Source: Drancourtella massiliensis
GTDB lineage: Bacteria; Bacillota; Clostridia; Lachnospirales; Lachnospiraceae
Assembly (NCBI RefSeq): GCF_016900655.1
Contig: NZ_JACJKH010000002.1
Span: 124,001-188,000, forward strand
Reading direction: 5' to 3'
Length of the DNA stretch: 64,000 nucleotides
In this document: piece by piece, positions 45,754 through 53,884 of the stretch
How positions within the stretch are numbered: the first letter of the stretch is position 1
Layout: each line of letters starts with the position of its first letter
The notes under the pieces: generated by a model
The model's database searches: none
Told to the model about the DNA's origin: nothing
Seen by the model: the letters and a program-made list of their open reading frames with translations, nothing else
Position numbers and translations under genes: made by a program

Positions 45754-45782
45754 ATGTCACGAGTGTGATTCGGGTATATAAT
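45754..45782 (+). promoter_or_regulatory. Promoter of the reductase fusion gene, with a palindrome over a weak -35
   Basis: TATAAT at 45777-45782. The expected -35 position (45754-45759) reads ATGTCA, a poor match, and is overlapped by the palindrome TCAC-GAGT-GTGA (45757-45768). A weak -35 covered by a palindrome is the usual layout for an activator-dependent promoter. Confidence 0.45.
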
Positions 45783-45833
45783 GGATGTAACACTGGAAAA
45801 GAAAGAGATTCATCCACAGGAGGAAAAGAAGAA

Positions 45834-48416
45834 ATGAAAACACTCGTGATCGGAGGTGTCGCGGCCGGAACTAAGGCTGCTGCAAAACTGAAAAGAGAAG
45901 ACCGCAGCGCAGAGGTGACCCTGCTTACAAAAAGCAGAGAGATCTCCTATGCAGGCTGTGGTCTTCCATATTATGTAGGAGGACTGATTGAAACAGAAGA
46001 GGAGCTGATTGTTAATACACCGGAAAAATTTGCAGGTCTCACAGGTGTGCAGGTGCTGACCGGGAGAGAGGCGGTTGGTCTTGATCCGGAACGGAAATCC
46101 GTACATGTAAAAAATCTGGATGACGGCACGGAAGAGGAGTATACCTACGACAACCTGATTCTTGCTGTCGGAGCGTCTGCCATTGTCCCGGATGTGCCGG
46201 GAATCCGCCTTCCGGGGGTATTTCAGATGCGGACACCGGAGGATGCCCAAAATATGAGGTCCTATATGGAGGAGCATGAGGTCAGACGTGCGGTGGTGGC
46301 AGGAGGCGGTTTCATCGGACTGGAAATTGCGGAAAACCTCCATGCCAAAGGAATTGCAGTGACGGTCATTGATATGGCGCCTCAGATCATGCCAAATGTT
46401 CTTGACCCGGAAATGGCGGCCTATGCGAAGCGCCATCTTCAGAAGAAGGGAATCCGGATTCAGACAGGCACTGCGTTGAAAGCAGTACTTGGCGGGGAAA
46501 AGGCGTCCGGTATTCAGACGGATCAGGGAACGATTCAGTCAGATATGGTCGTTGTTTCAATCGGAATCCGTCCGAATACTGCATTTTTGAAGGACAGCGG
46601 AATTAAGATGGACAGAGGAACCATTGTAGTGGACGGACAGATGAGGACGAACCTTCCGGACGTGTACGCGGCAGGAGACTGCGTTGTCGTAAAGAACCGG
46701 ATTACCGGGAAACCGCAGTGGTCAGCCATGGGATCTTCCGCAAACTATGAAGGAAGAACACTGGCACAGATTCTTGCCGGAAAAGAAAAGAACTATCCGG
46801 GCGTACTTGGGACAGGCGTCGTAAAGCTCCCGGGAATGAATGTAGGAAGAACCGGCCTTACCGAGGTGCAGGCAAAGGAAGCAGGGTATGATGTAGAAAC
46901 GGTTCTTGCCGTGACAGATGATAAAGCCCATTATTATCCGGATGCAGATTCCTTTGCGACAAAGATGATTGCAGACCGTACAACCCACAAACTTCTTGGA
47001 ATCCAGGTGCTTGGGGCCGGAGCAGCAGATAAGATGACAGATATTGCCGCAACGGCAATTGCGATGGATGCCCGGCTGGAAGATCTGGAGAATCTGGATC
47101 TGGCCTATGCGCCGCCGTTTTCCACGGCGATCCATCCGCTTGTACAGGCAGCGTATATTCTGGAAAACAAAATCAGCGGAGAAATGGTCAGCATGACTCC
47201 GGCGGAGTATGCCGAAGGAAAAGCAAAAGGCTATAAGGTGGTAGACGTCTGCCCGAATCCGCAGATTGCAGGAGCATTTTATGTGAATCTTTCCTCAGTC
47301 AACGGACCGATTGACGGGCTTGACAAAGACGAAAAGCTGCTGCTTGTCTGCCTGAAAGGCAAAAGAAGCTATTTCCTTCAGAACCGGTTAAAGGCATATG
47401 GATATACAAACACAGTCGTGCTTGAAGGTGCCCAGTACTTTAATGATGTCAAAGTAGAAGGGGTAAAATTCAAGGTTTCCCCGGAAGATATTACGAGAGT
47501 AAAGGCTCTGGGATTTCTTCAGGATAAGCGGACCGAGGACTGCTTTAACGCCCGCGTCATCACACGAAACGGAAAGATTACCGCGGAGGAAAGCCGTGTA
47601 ATTGCCGAGGCGGCAGAGAAGTTCGGAAGCGGGGAAATCACCATGACCTCCCGGCTTACCATTGAGATTCAGAAAGTACCATATGCGAATATCGAACCGC
47701 TGCGGGAATTCCTGGCGGATGCAGGACTGGAAACGGGCGGTACCGGATCGAAGGTACGTCCGGTGGTATCCTGTAAAGGAACGACCTGCCAGTATGGACT
47801 GATTGATACCTTCCATCTGTCGGAAGTGATCCATGAGCGGTTTTATCACGGCTACAATCAGGTGAAGCTTCCGCACAAGTTCAAGATTGCGGTAGGCGGA
47901 TGTCCGAATAACTGTGTGAAACCGGATCTTAATGATCTTGGAATTATCGGGCAGAGAGTTCCGGCTGTGGATCTCTCCAGGTGCCGCGGCTGTAAAGTCT
48001 GCCAGGTGGAAAACAACTGCCCGATCCATGTGGCAAGGATGGAAGATGGAAAGATCCGGATCGATGGAAGTCAGTGTAATCACTGCGGACGTTGTGTGGG
48101 GAAATGCCCATTTGGCGCAGTGAATACGGAGACGGAAGGATACAGAGTTTACATCGGAGGAAGATGGGGTAAGAAAGTGGCTCACGGACGTGCTCTGGAA
48201 AGGGTATTTACAAGTGAAGAAGAAGTACTGGATGTTGTAGAAAAGGCAATTCTTCTCTTCCGTGAACAGGGAATTACCGGAGAGCGTTTTGCCGATACGA
48301 TTGAACGTCTCGGATTTGAAAACGTACAGAGTCAGCTTCTTTCTGATGAACTTCTTGAAAGAAAGCAGGAAAATCTGGCTGCACAGAAACATTTGAAAGG
48401 CGGAGCAACCTGTTAA
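45834..48416 (+). CDS. Four-part fusion: CoA-disulfide reductase-like, rhodanese, siroheme reductase-like and ferredoxin domains
   Basis: 860 residues from ATG 45834 (CAGGAGGAAAAGAAGAA upstream). Residues 1-445 are an FAD/NAD(P)H disulfide reductase of the CoA-disulfide reductase type: VIGGVAAGTKAAAK, redox C42 in SYAGCGLPYYVGG, and GGGFIGLEIAENL. Residues about 455-545 are a rhodanese domain with the loop CLKGKRS (C506). Residues about 565-720 resemble a sulfite/nitrite reductase half, with C647-x4-C652 and C690-x3-C694 (GGCPNNCVKPDLNDLG). Two 4Fe-4S motifs, CRGCKVCQVENNCP and CNHCGRCVGKCP, follow at about 715-765. A single chain could take electrons from NAD(P)H to a sulfur or nitrogen oxyanion or persulfide. 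The activity is inferred. Confidence 0.88.
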   Translation: MKTLVIGGVAAGTKAAAKLKREDRSAEVTLLTKSREISYAGCGLPYYVGGLIETEEELIVNTPEKFAGLTGVQVLTGREAVGLDPERKSVHVKNLDDGTEEEYTYDNLILAVGASAIVPDVPGIRLPGVFQMRTPEDAQNMRSYMEEHEVRRAVVAGGGFIGLEIAENLHAKGIAVTVIDMAPQIMPNVLDPEMAAYAKRHLQKKGIRIQTGTALKAVLGGEKASGIQTDQGTIQSDMVVVSIGIRPNTAFLKDSGIKMDRGTIVVDGQMRTNLPDVYAAGDCVVVKNRITGKPQWSAMGSSANYEGRTLAQILAGKEKNYPGVLGTGVVKLPGMNVGRTGLTEVQAKEAGYDVETVLAVTDDKAHYYPDADSFATKMIADRTTHKLLGIQVLGAGAADKMTDIAATAIAMDARLEDLENLDLAYAPPFSTAIHPLVQAAYILENKISGEMVSMTPAEYAEGKAKGYKVVDVCPNPQIAGAFYVNLSSVNGPIDGLDKDEKLLLVCLKGKRSYFLQNRLKAYGYTNTVVLEGAQYFNDVKVEGVKFKVSPEDITRVKALGFLQDKRTEDCFNARVITRNGKITAEESRVIAEAAEKFGSGEITMTSRLTIEIQKVPYANIEPLREFLADAGLETGGTGSKVRPVVSCKGTTCQYGLIDTFHLSEVIHERFYHGYNQVKLPHKFKIAVGGCPNNCVKPDLNDLGIIGQRVPAVDLSRCRGCKVCQVENNCPIHVARMEDGKIRIDGSQCNHCGRCVGKCPFGAVNTETEGYRVYIGGRWGKKVAHGRALERVFTSEEEVLDVVEKAILLFREQGITGERFADTIERLGFENVQSQLLSDELLERKQENLAAQKHLKGGATC

Positions 48417-48434
48417 GGATGAAGGAGAAGAGTT

Positions 48435-48474
48435 CAGGGATGCAGTATTTTACTGTGTCCCTGCTCTTGTTTTT
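48435..48474 (+). terminator. Intrinsic terminator of the fusion gene
   Basis: CAGGGATGCAGTA (48435-48447) pairs with TACTGTGTCCCTG (48451-48463) through two G-U pairs, then CTCTTG and a T run. Confidence 0.85.
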
Positions 48475-48522
48475 AAGCTATAATTAAAAGTAAGAAAAGC
48501 GAGGAAAAGGAGGAAGAAGGAA

Positions 48523-49314
48523 ATGGCATTATTACATGTGGATTTTTTCTCGGAAGTTCTGGAAAAGTGTATGAATATGGATGTGATCCTTCCGCAGAAT
48601 ACGACCAGTCAGATTGGAATGAAAGGAAATGCAAAGGCTGGAAAATACAAAACAGTCTATCTGCTCCATGGAATGAGTGATGATCATACAACCTGGCAGC
48701 GGAGGACGTCCATTGAACGATATGTCAGTGAATACGGGATTGCGGTAGTTATGCCGGATGCAGGGCTTGGATTTTATACAGATACGAAATACGGACTTCC
48801 TTACTGGACTTTTTTTTCACAGGAGCTTCCAAAAATCTGCCGTGAATTTTTTCCACAGTTGTCGGAAAAGAGGGAGGATACGCTGGCAGCCGGACTTTCC
48901 ATGGGAGGATACGGAGCGTGGAAACTTGGCCTTGGAGCACCGGAGACATTCGGTGCAGCGGCATCTATGTCCGGAGTACTGGATGTAGCAAGAAGGGTAA
49001 AAGAAGAGGCTGCGGACATTGCGAGAAAACCGTCCGGTTTCTGGGAAGGAATCTTTGGAAATCCGGACAGGATTGCCGGATCGTCAAATGATCTGAAATA
49101 TCTGGCAAAGAAACTGAAAGAAGAACAGAAACCGGAGCCAAGGCTGTTTGCCTGGTGCGGGACGGAGGATTTCCTGTATCAGAACAATCTGGATATGTGG
49201 GAAGAAATGAAGCGGCTCGGATATGAAGTTACAACCACAAGTTCCAGCGGAGACCACCAGTGGAAATACTGGGATGAGCAGATTCAGACGATTCTGGAAT
49301 GGTGGATAAAATAA
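48523..49314 (+). CDS. Esterase D/tributyrin esterase-like alpha/beta hydrolase
   Basis: 263 residues, ATG 48523 after AAAAGGAGGAAGAAGGAA. The nucleophile elbow is AAGLSMGGYGAWKLG, the oxyanion-hole region is YLLHGMSDDHTTWQR, and the catalytic histidine is in SGDHQWKYW near the end. There is no signal peptide, so it is cytosolic. The family includes tributyrin esterases and feruloyl or S-formylglutathione-type hydrolases; I would not choose between them. The next gene begins after 13 bases. Confidence 0.88.
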   Translation: MALLHVDFFSEVLEKCMNMDVILPQNTTSQIGMKGNAKAGKYKTVYLLHGMSDDHTTWQRRTSIERYVSEYGIAVVMPDAGLGFYTDTKYGLPYWTFFSQELPKICREFFPQLSEKREDTLAAGLSMGGYGAWKLGLGAPETFGAAASMSGVLDVARRVKEEAADIARKPSGFWEGIFGNPDRIAGSSNDLKYLAKKLKEEQKPEPRLFAWCGTEDFLYQNNLDMWEEMKRLGYEVTTTSSSGDHQWKYWDEQIQTILEWWIK

Positions 49315-49327
49315 AGAAGTGAAAAGA

Positions 49328-50470
49328 ATGAAACCACAAGAAGCGAAAGGAGTCACCTGGAAAAGCCTGCTGATAGCGGCTGTTCTTCTGATTGGCTGTG
49401 TCGTGTTTTATTTTGGTGTTTACCGCAAGGCGAATGAACCGGTTGCCGTACTGGATCGGACCAATGCGGCTCCCGCCGTTCATACATTATCAGAAGTGAC
49501 CGAAATTCTTATGCAATATGATGATTTCTTTACAGAAGAGGTGGTGGAACACCTCTCTCTCGAACAGAATTTTGGTACTTATATTATTCCTGGCCTGAAA
49601 TCCACCAGAACGGTAAACAGTAAAACAGGTCAGTCAGACATCTGCACTTCCATGACGCCGCAGGGAATGGATGTGACGGAAGACTCTATTTTTGTAAGCG
49701 CGTACTGCCATACTAAAAAACACAATTCCGTACTGTATCAGATTGACAAAAAATCCGGGCGGTTTGTAAAAGAAATTATTATGCCAAACAGGACTCATGC
49801 CGGCGGCATTGCGTATGACAACCTGAATCAGGTGCTGTGGGTTTCAGATATGCTAAACGGGGAGGCAGCGGTAAGCTTGTATACAATGGAAGCTCTGGAA
49901 AACTATCAGTATGACAAGACAAAAAAGCCCCTTCCATTTTTGGAAACCCATGCGTTGGAGGGGCTTGCAAGAAATTCTTTCATGGCATTTCGGGGAGGGA
50001 GCCTTTATGCTGGATATTTTTCTCTTTCCGGGGACAGCATCATCAATCGGTATTCGGTGGATTTTGAAATCAATGAACAGAATAAGGAGGAATATGAGGA
50101 GCTGAACAGGGAGAGGGAACTGTTCAGCAATGTTGCAATTGACCAGGAATGGGCGGATATTCTTTCTCAGGTTCAGGGACTGGAGGTGTTCGGAAACTAT
50201 CTGTTCCTTTCCCAGTCCTACGGATTTTCAGATTCCAAACTCCGTATTTATGAAAGATCTGTCATTGAATCAGAGAAATACAGTCTGAAGAAGAAAGAAG
50301 AGATTAAAAGCTTTTCGCTTCCCAACCGTATGGAACAGATCTGTATTCAGGATGGACGGCTCTATATGCTGTTTGAATCCGGTGCCTATGTTTACCGCGG
50401 CATCCCGGTCAACTGTGTCGACCGGATTATTTCGGTTGATCTAAAGGATGTCCTGAAGAATCTTGATTAG
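49328..50470 (+). CDS. Membrane-anchored extracellular protein of unknown function, propeller-like
   Basis: 380 residues from ATG 49328 (GTG 49319 is a possible alternative; neither ribosome site is strong). A single hydrophobic segment at about residues 12-32 anchors an outside domain. That domain has repeated beta-blade-like stretches (GMDVTEDSIFVSAYC, VLYQIDKKSGRFVKEIIM, GIAYDNLNQVLWVSDM, SLYAGYFSLSGDSIINRYSVD, LRIYERSV, GRLYMLFESGAYVYRG), suggesting a six-bladed propeller. I cannot name the family. Its last 44 bases overlap the 3' end of the convergent TetR gene. It probably shares a transcript with the esterase. Confidence 0.75.
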   Translation: MKPQEAKGVTWKSLLIAAVLLIGCVVFYFGVYRKANEPVAVLDRTNAAPAVHTLSEVTEILMQYDDFFTEEVVEHLSLEQNFGTYIIPGLKSTRTVNSKTGQSDICTSMTPQGMDVTEDSIFVSAYCHTKKHNSVLYQIDKKSGRFVKEIIMPNRTHAGGIAYDNLNQVLWVSDMLNGEAAVSLYTMEALENYQYDKTKKPLPFLETHALEGLARNSFMAFRGGSLYAGYFSLSGDSIINRYSVDFEINEQNKEEYEELNRERELFSNVAIDQEWADILSQVQGLEVFGNYLFLSQSYGFSDSKLRIYERSVIESEKYSLKKKEEIKSFSLPNRMEQICIQDGRLYMLFESGAYVYRGIPVNCVDRIISVDLKDVLKNLD

Positions 50471-51029
50471 CTGAGGAGAGAAACGGGTTTTTCTGAATAT
50501 GACGGTAAATCAGTGAAGCAATAACTTCGATATCCTCCTTCATACCATCCTCAATCCAGTGCAGAAAAATATTATAAAGCGCTCCGGAATAGTAGTAGAG
50601 CTCATATTTTCTCGGGGAATCCGAATCTGCCATACCCGCAATGGTCAGCATATAAAAGTCCAGACCGTGCAGGATGATTTCGGAGCGGTTTGATTTTTTC
50701 AGGCAAAGCGCATAGTCTGCATATTTCTGAAGATAGCGCAGACCGTGGAGAATGTGATCATAAGTCTGAAAGCCGTTCTGAAGTTCTGGAAAATCATTGG
50801 CAAGCGACAAAGCATATTCTTTAATGATGCGAAACATATAGTCCATCAGAATCTCATCTTTGGAATGATAATTGCGGTAATAGGACATCCGGGATACACC
50901 GGCTCTTTCAGTAATATCGGTAATGGTGATGTCGTCATAATCCTTTGTGTGCATCAGCTGCAAAAGCGCATCCATAATGCAGCGTTTTGTAAAAGAAGGG
51001 CCTTTGCGTACCCGGCTGGATGAATTCAT
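50427..51029 (-). CDS. TetR/AcrR family transcriptional regulator
   Basis: 200 residues from a minus-strand ATG at 51029, preceded by CAGGAGGTTTTGTTC; the longer frame to 51089 reaches into the operator. The DNA-binding domain is TKRCIMDALLQLM, ITITDITERAGVSRMSYYRNYHSKDEILMDYM. The ligand domain contains SGALYNIFLHWIEDGMK, a pattern seen in the TetR_C family of DhaS-like regulators. It diverges from the degV-type gene and the 22-bp palindrome between them is the likely operator for both. Its 3' end overlaps the convergent gene by 44 bases. Confidence 0.92.
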   Translation of the reverse strand: MNSSSRVRKGPSFTKRCIMDALLQLMHTKDYDDITITDITERAGVSRMSYYRNYHSKDEILMDYMFRIIKEYALSLANDFPELQNGFQTYDHILHGLRYLQKYADYALCLKKSNRSEIILHGLDFYMLTIAGMADSDSPRKYELYYYSGALYNIFLHWIEDGMKEDIEVIASLIYRHIQKNPFLSSANQDSSGHPLDQPK

Positions 51030-51087
51030 GAACAAAACCTCCTGATTTGTAACAAAAATGTAAAAGTATCTTGCTTTCCCTAAAAGC

Positions 51088-51109
51088 AAATGTTACAATT
51101 GTAACATTT
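51088..51109. promoter_or_regulatory. Perfect 22-bp palindrome, likely TetR operator
   Basis: AAATGTTACAA (51088-51098) followed immediately by its exact complement (51099-51109). It lies 59 bases before the TetR start and 64 before the DegV start. The half motif TGTAACA recurs near the TetR gene (51048-51055 region). Confidence 0.88.
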
Positions 51110-51172
51110 AGTAATATGCCAGTAGTTTAGCAGAAAAACTGGGGAAAAGCAAGAGATACGGGAGGATGGATC

Positions 51173-52075
51173 ATGCAGTTTGGTATTGTAAGTGACAGTT
51201 CCTGTGATCTGCCTGAGGCATATTTGCAGGCGGAACAGGTACAGATAGTATCATTTTATATTTCTTTTGACGGAGAAAATTATTATCAGGAGGGAAAGCA
51301 GATCTCTATTCCGGATTTTTATCAGAAGATGGCAGACAATCCAGACTGCTTTCCAAAGACATCCATGCCATCTGTTCAGGACTATGTGGATGCATTTGTC
51401 CCATTTGTCAAAGACGGAATGCCGGTACTATGTATCTGCCTTTCTAAGAAGCTGAGCGGCTCCATGCAGGCCGCCATCAATGCGAAACAGGTAGTGGAAG
51501 AGCAGTATGAGGGGGCAAGAATTGAGATTCTGGATTCGGCCCTTGCAACTGCATTACAGGGAATGCTTGTAAAAGCAGCTGTGGAAATCCGTAATGCGGG
51601 AGAATCCCTCGATGAGGCAGTCAGATGTCTGGGGGAAATTCGTAAAAGCGGTCATATTTTCTTTACAACAGATGATTTAAAATATCTGGAACATGGTGGA
51701 AGAATCGGAAAAGCTGCTTCTGTCGCAGGAAGCGTGCTGAAGATCAAGCCTCTTCTGCAGTTTTATGACGGAGAGCTCGGACCGGCAGAGCTTTGCCGGG
51801 GGAGGAAGAAGTCAATTTTAAAGCTCATCGAAAAAATGGAGACATATATGGAAGAGCATGACATTCATCCGGAGGATTATTATATTGTGACCGGAGTCGG
51901 GCTGTGGGTGGAAGAGTATGAGCAGTTTAAAAAACAGCTGGCGGAAAGACTGGAAGAAGCCGGTTTTCATGTGGCACAGTGGGAAGATATTCAGATCGGT
52001 GCCACCATTGGTGTACATACCGGACCATATCCTCTTGGTACCGGACTATTGAAGCGATGGAAAAAAGGAATGTAG
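51173..52075 (+). CDS. DegV family fatty acid-binding protein (FakB-like)
   Basis: 300 residues, ATG 51173 after ACGGGAGGATGGATC. DegV blocks: IVSDSSCDLPEAY at the start, FPKTSMPSVQDYV, LSKKLSGSMQAA with the lipid-contacting serine, and DDLKYLEHGGRIGKA. DegV proteins hold a fatty acid and present it to the kinase FakA for phosphorylation. No fakA is in the window. The gene is divergent from a TetR regulator with a shared palindromic operator, so its expression is likely derepressed by a lipid-like or other hydrophobic ligand. Confidence 0.93.
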   Translation: MQFGIVSDSSCDLPEAYLQAEQVQIVSFYISFDGENYYQEGKQISIPDFYQKMADNPDCFPKTSMPSVQDYVDAFVPFVKDGMPVLCICLSKKLSGSMQAAINAKQVVEEQYEGARIEILDSALATALQGMLVKAAVEIRNAGESLDEAVRCLGEIRKSGHIFFTTDDLKYLEHGGRIGKAASVAGSVLKIKPLLQFYDGELGPAELCRGRKKSILKLIEKMETYMEEHDIHPEDYYIVTGVGLWVEEYEQFKKQLAERLEEAGFHVAQWEDIQIGATIGVHTGPYPLGTGLLKRWKKGM

Positions 52076-52178
52076 CTTTTTGTCGTTTTTCAGCAGCATT
52101 TTGTCGATAAGTGTAGTTTTTCCTGTTATTTTCAAAGAAAGTCGTTATGATAGTAGCGGAGGTTGGAAGGAGGAAAAC

Positions 52179-52505
52179 ATGCAGCTGATTTACGAAACAT
52201 TGAGAAGTTTGGGTTTGACTTCAAAATATCAGGGATATCAGCAGCTGGCCGAGGCAACAAAGATCGTACTGGAAAACGACAACTTCATGCTGAATGTAAC
52301 GAAGAATATTTATCCGGAGGTGGCATTCAGGCTGAAGGTGACTTCGCAGAGTGTAGAGCGGAATATCCGGACAGCGATAGAAGTATGCTGGAGGCAGAGC
52401 GGGCCGGAAGGCTTCAGCAAAATTGCGGGCTGTAAAATAACAAGAATTCCAACAAATGCAGAGTTTATAGACATGTTCGCCTTCTACATCAAAACTCATA
52501 GCTGA
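52179..52505 (+). CDS. Stand-alone Spo0A C-terminal DNA-binding domain protein
   Basis: 108 residues from ATG 52179, which follows GGAAGGAGGAAAAC; the frame extends upstream to 52080 but without a ribosome site. The whole protein aligns by eye with the Spo0A effector domain: YETLRSLGLTSKYQGYQQLAEA, NIYPEVAFRLKVTSQSVERN (recognition helix region) and IRTAIEVCWRQ, ending TNAEFIDMFAFYI. There is no receiver domain in or next to it. It might bind 0A boxes and compete with or assist Spo0A. It lies between degV and a palindromic repeat and appears monocistronic. Confidence 0.87.
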   Translation: MQLIYETLRSLGLTSKYQGYQQLAEATKIVLENDNFMLNVTKNIYPEVAFRLKVTSQSVERNIRTAIEVCWRQSGPEGFSKIAGCKITRIPTNAEFIDMFAFYIKTHS

Positions 52506-52540
52506 TGAGGGATAAGGACTAAAAGAATCGCATACATCAT

Positions 52541-52582
52541 TTTTGGGGACGTGTTCCGGTGTAACGGTACACGTCCCCAAAA
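52541..52582. repeat. REP-like palindromic element
   Basis: Perfect 14-base arms TTTTGGGGACGTGT (52541-52554) and complement (52569-52582) around a 14-base loop that itself contains CCG/CGG. No T run follows the 3' arm on either strand, so it is not a standard terminator. Confidence 0.75.
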
Positions 52583-52659
52583 TTATTCTAAATGGAGGGT
52601 GGACGCTTTACAAATAGAAAAAAGATGATTATAATAGGTGGAAGTCAGGGGGCGGTTTT

Positions 52660-53364
52660 ATGGAAAGAGCAAATGAGTTTGAGCTGCCGGTACATTTTAT
52701 CATGGCGGTATTCGGAGGATTTGTAGGTGCATATGCCATACTTGCAAGGATGGAGGTGTTCGGATCTGCGCAGACAGCAAACTTGATTGAGCTGGTGTGC
52801 AGTGTTCTGGGAAGGAATCCGGAGGAGGTGCTGACCAGGGTGGCGGCACTGTTGGTATACATGAGCGCAATGGTCGTTGCGGCGGTTCTCGCAAAAAAAG
52901 TACAATGGAATCTGAAGTATCTGGCAATTTTTCTGGACGCTTCTGCAATTCTGGCAGTTGGATATTTTCCGGAGAATATGGATCCGGTGATGGCGCTTTA
53001 TCCGGTTTTTTTTGTCACGGCTTTTCAGTGGTGTGTGTTTCAGGGAGCAAAAGGATATACAAGCTCCACGATTTTTTCTACAAATAATCTAAAACAGACC
53101 GTCTTTGCCATAACAGAATATTTCCTATACAGAAAAGAAGAGAAAGTCCGTAAAGAGAAAGCGGAAAAGGCTCTTGTTTTTGGAGGTACGCTTCTTAGTT
53201 TTCATATTGGTGTCGGGTTTTGTTATCTGATATGGCTGCAGTATGGAATTCACAGTGTCTGGTTCGGGAGCATTCCTCTTCTGGCAGGGGCAGTGCTCCT
53301 TGTGATTCAGGATGTGAGGGCAAAAGCATATACACGGGAGCAGGATTCCGTTTCCTGTTCGTAA
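52660..53364 (+). CDS. YoaK/DUF1275 family membrane protein
   Basis: 234 residues with about six membrane segments. The family pattern is the opening HFIMAVFGGFVGAYAILARMEVFGSAQTANLIELV, normally written GGxxDAxxxxxxGxxFxSxxTGN, and GAKGYTSSTIFSTNNLKQTV in the second half. The function of the family is unknown; a small-molecule transporter is usually assumed. Start ATG 52660 follows GTCAGGGGGCGGTTTT. It is followed by a bidirectional terminator shared with the glutaredoxin-like gene. Confidence 0.87.
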   Translation: MERANEFELPVHFIMAVFGGFVGAYAILARMEVFGSAQTANLIELVCSVLGRNPEEVLTRVAALLVYMSAMVVAAVLAKKVQWNLKYLAIFLDASAILAVGYFPENMDPVMALYPVFFVTAFQWCVFQGAKGYTSSTIFSTNNLKQTVFAITEYFLYRKEEKVRKEKAEKALVFGGTLLSFHIGVGFCYLIWLQYGIHSVWFGSIPLLAGAVLLVIQDVRAKAYTREQDSVSCS

Positions 53365-53370
53365 CGATAA

Positions 53371-53400
53371 AAAACAGACTGCGGGGCAGTCTGTTTTGTT
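53371..53400. terminator. Bidirectional intrinsic terminator
   Basis: Perfect 12-base arms AAAACAGACTGC (53371-53382) and complement (53386-53397), GGG loop. It serves the + strand YoaK gene and the convergent glutaredoxin-like gene. Confidence 0.92.
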
Positions 53401-53427
53401 TGTCTTTACAATCGCAGCGAAAGAAAA

Positions 53428-53700
53428 TCAGATCTCCATTTTCTTATAAGCCTCTTCAGGATCCAATGTGTAGGTTCCATCTTCGAACTGAAAGAGAGGA
53501 ATCCCGATCGTATGTCCGTTCCGGACTTCTTCAAAAAGATCCATTGTGTCGCGAAGCTTCAGAAACCGTTTCAGATTTGCTGTTGACTTTGTAATATCAA
53601 AATAATTGTACTGGATACTGTCATCTGCATGCTCTTTTAAGTATGCTTTTGTATCAAGGCAGTCTCCGCAAATATCAGAACCATAAATAATGACTTTCAT
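53428..53700 (-). CDS. Glutaredoxin-like thiol protein
   Basis: 90 residues from a minus-strand ATG at 53700, with AAAAGGAGCATATACGGT upstream. The thioredoxin-fold start KVIIYGSDICGDCLDTKAYL has a CxxC motif (CGDC), and the cis-proline region is TIGIPLFQFEDG. The protein is cytosolic. It could reduce glutathione-like or protein disulfides; partner genes are not adjacent. The CGDC active site differs from the CPYC of classical glutaredoxins. Confidence 0.88.
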   Translation of the reverse strand: MKVIIYGSDICGDCLDTKAYLKEHADDSIQYNYFDITKSTANLKRFLKLRDTMDLFEEVRNGHTIGIPLFQFEDGTYTLDPEEAYKKMEI

Positions 53701-53884
53701 ACCGTATATGCTCCTTTTTTGTTTTACTATAACATGGACCAAAGAAAAGTACAATATGAGATCTTCTGTTCTGAGTATGGTCTTCGGAAGAAAAAAACAT
53801 TTTACATTTTGCCCGGATCGTGTAGAATAAAAGATGGATGTATGGGAGAGATGGGAAACGCCAGAAAAAAGGAGTAGTGAAAGA

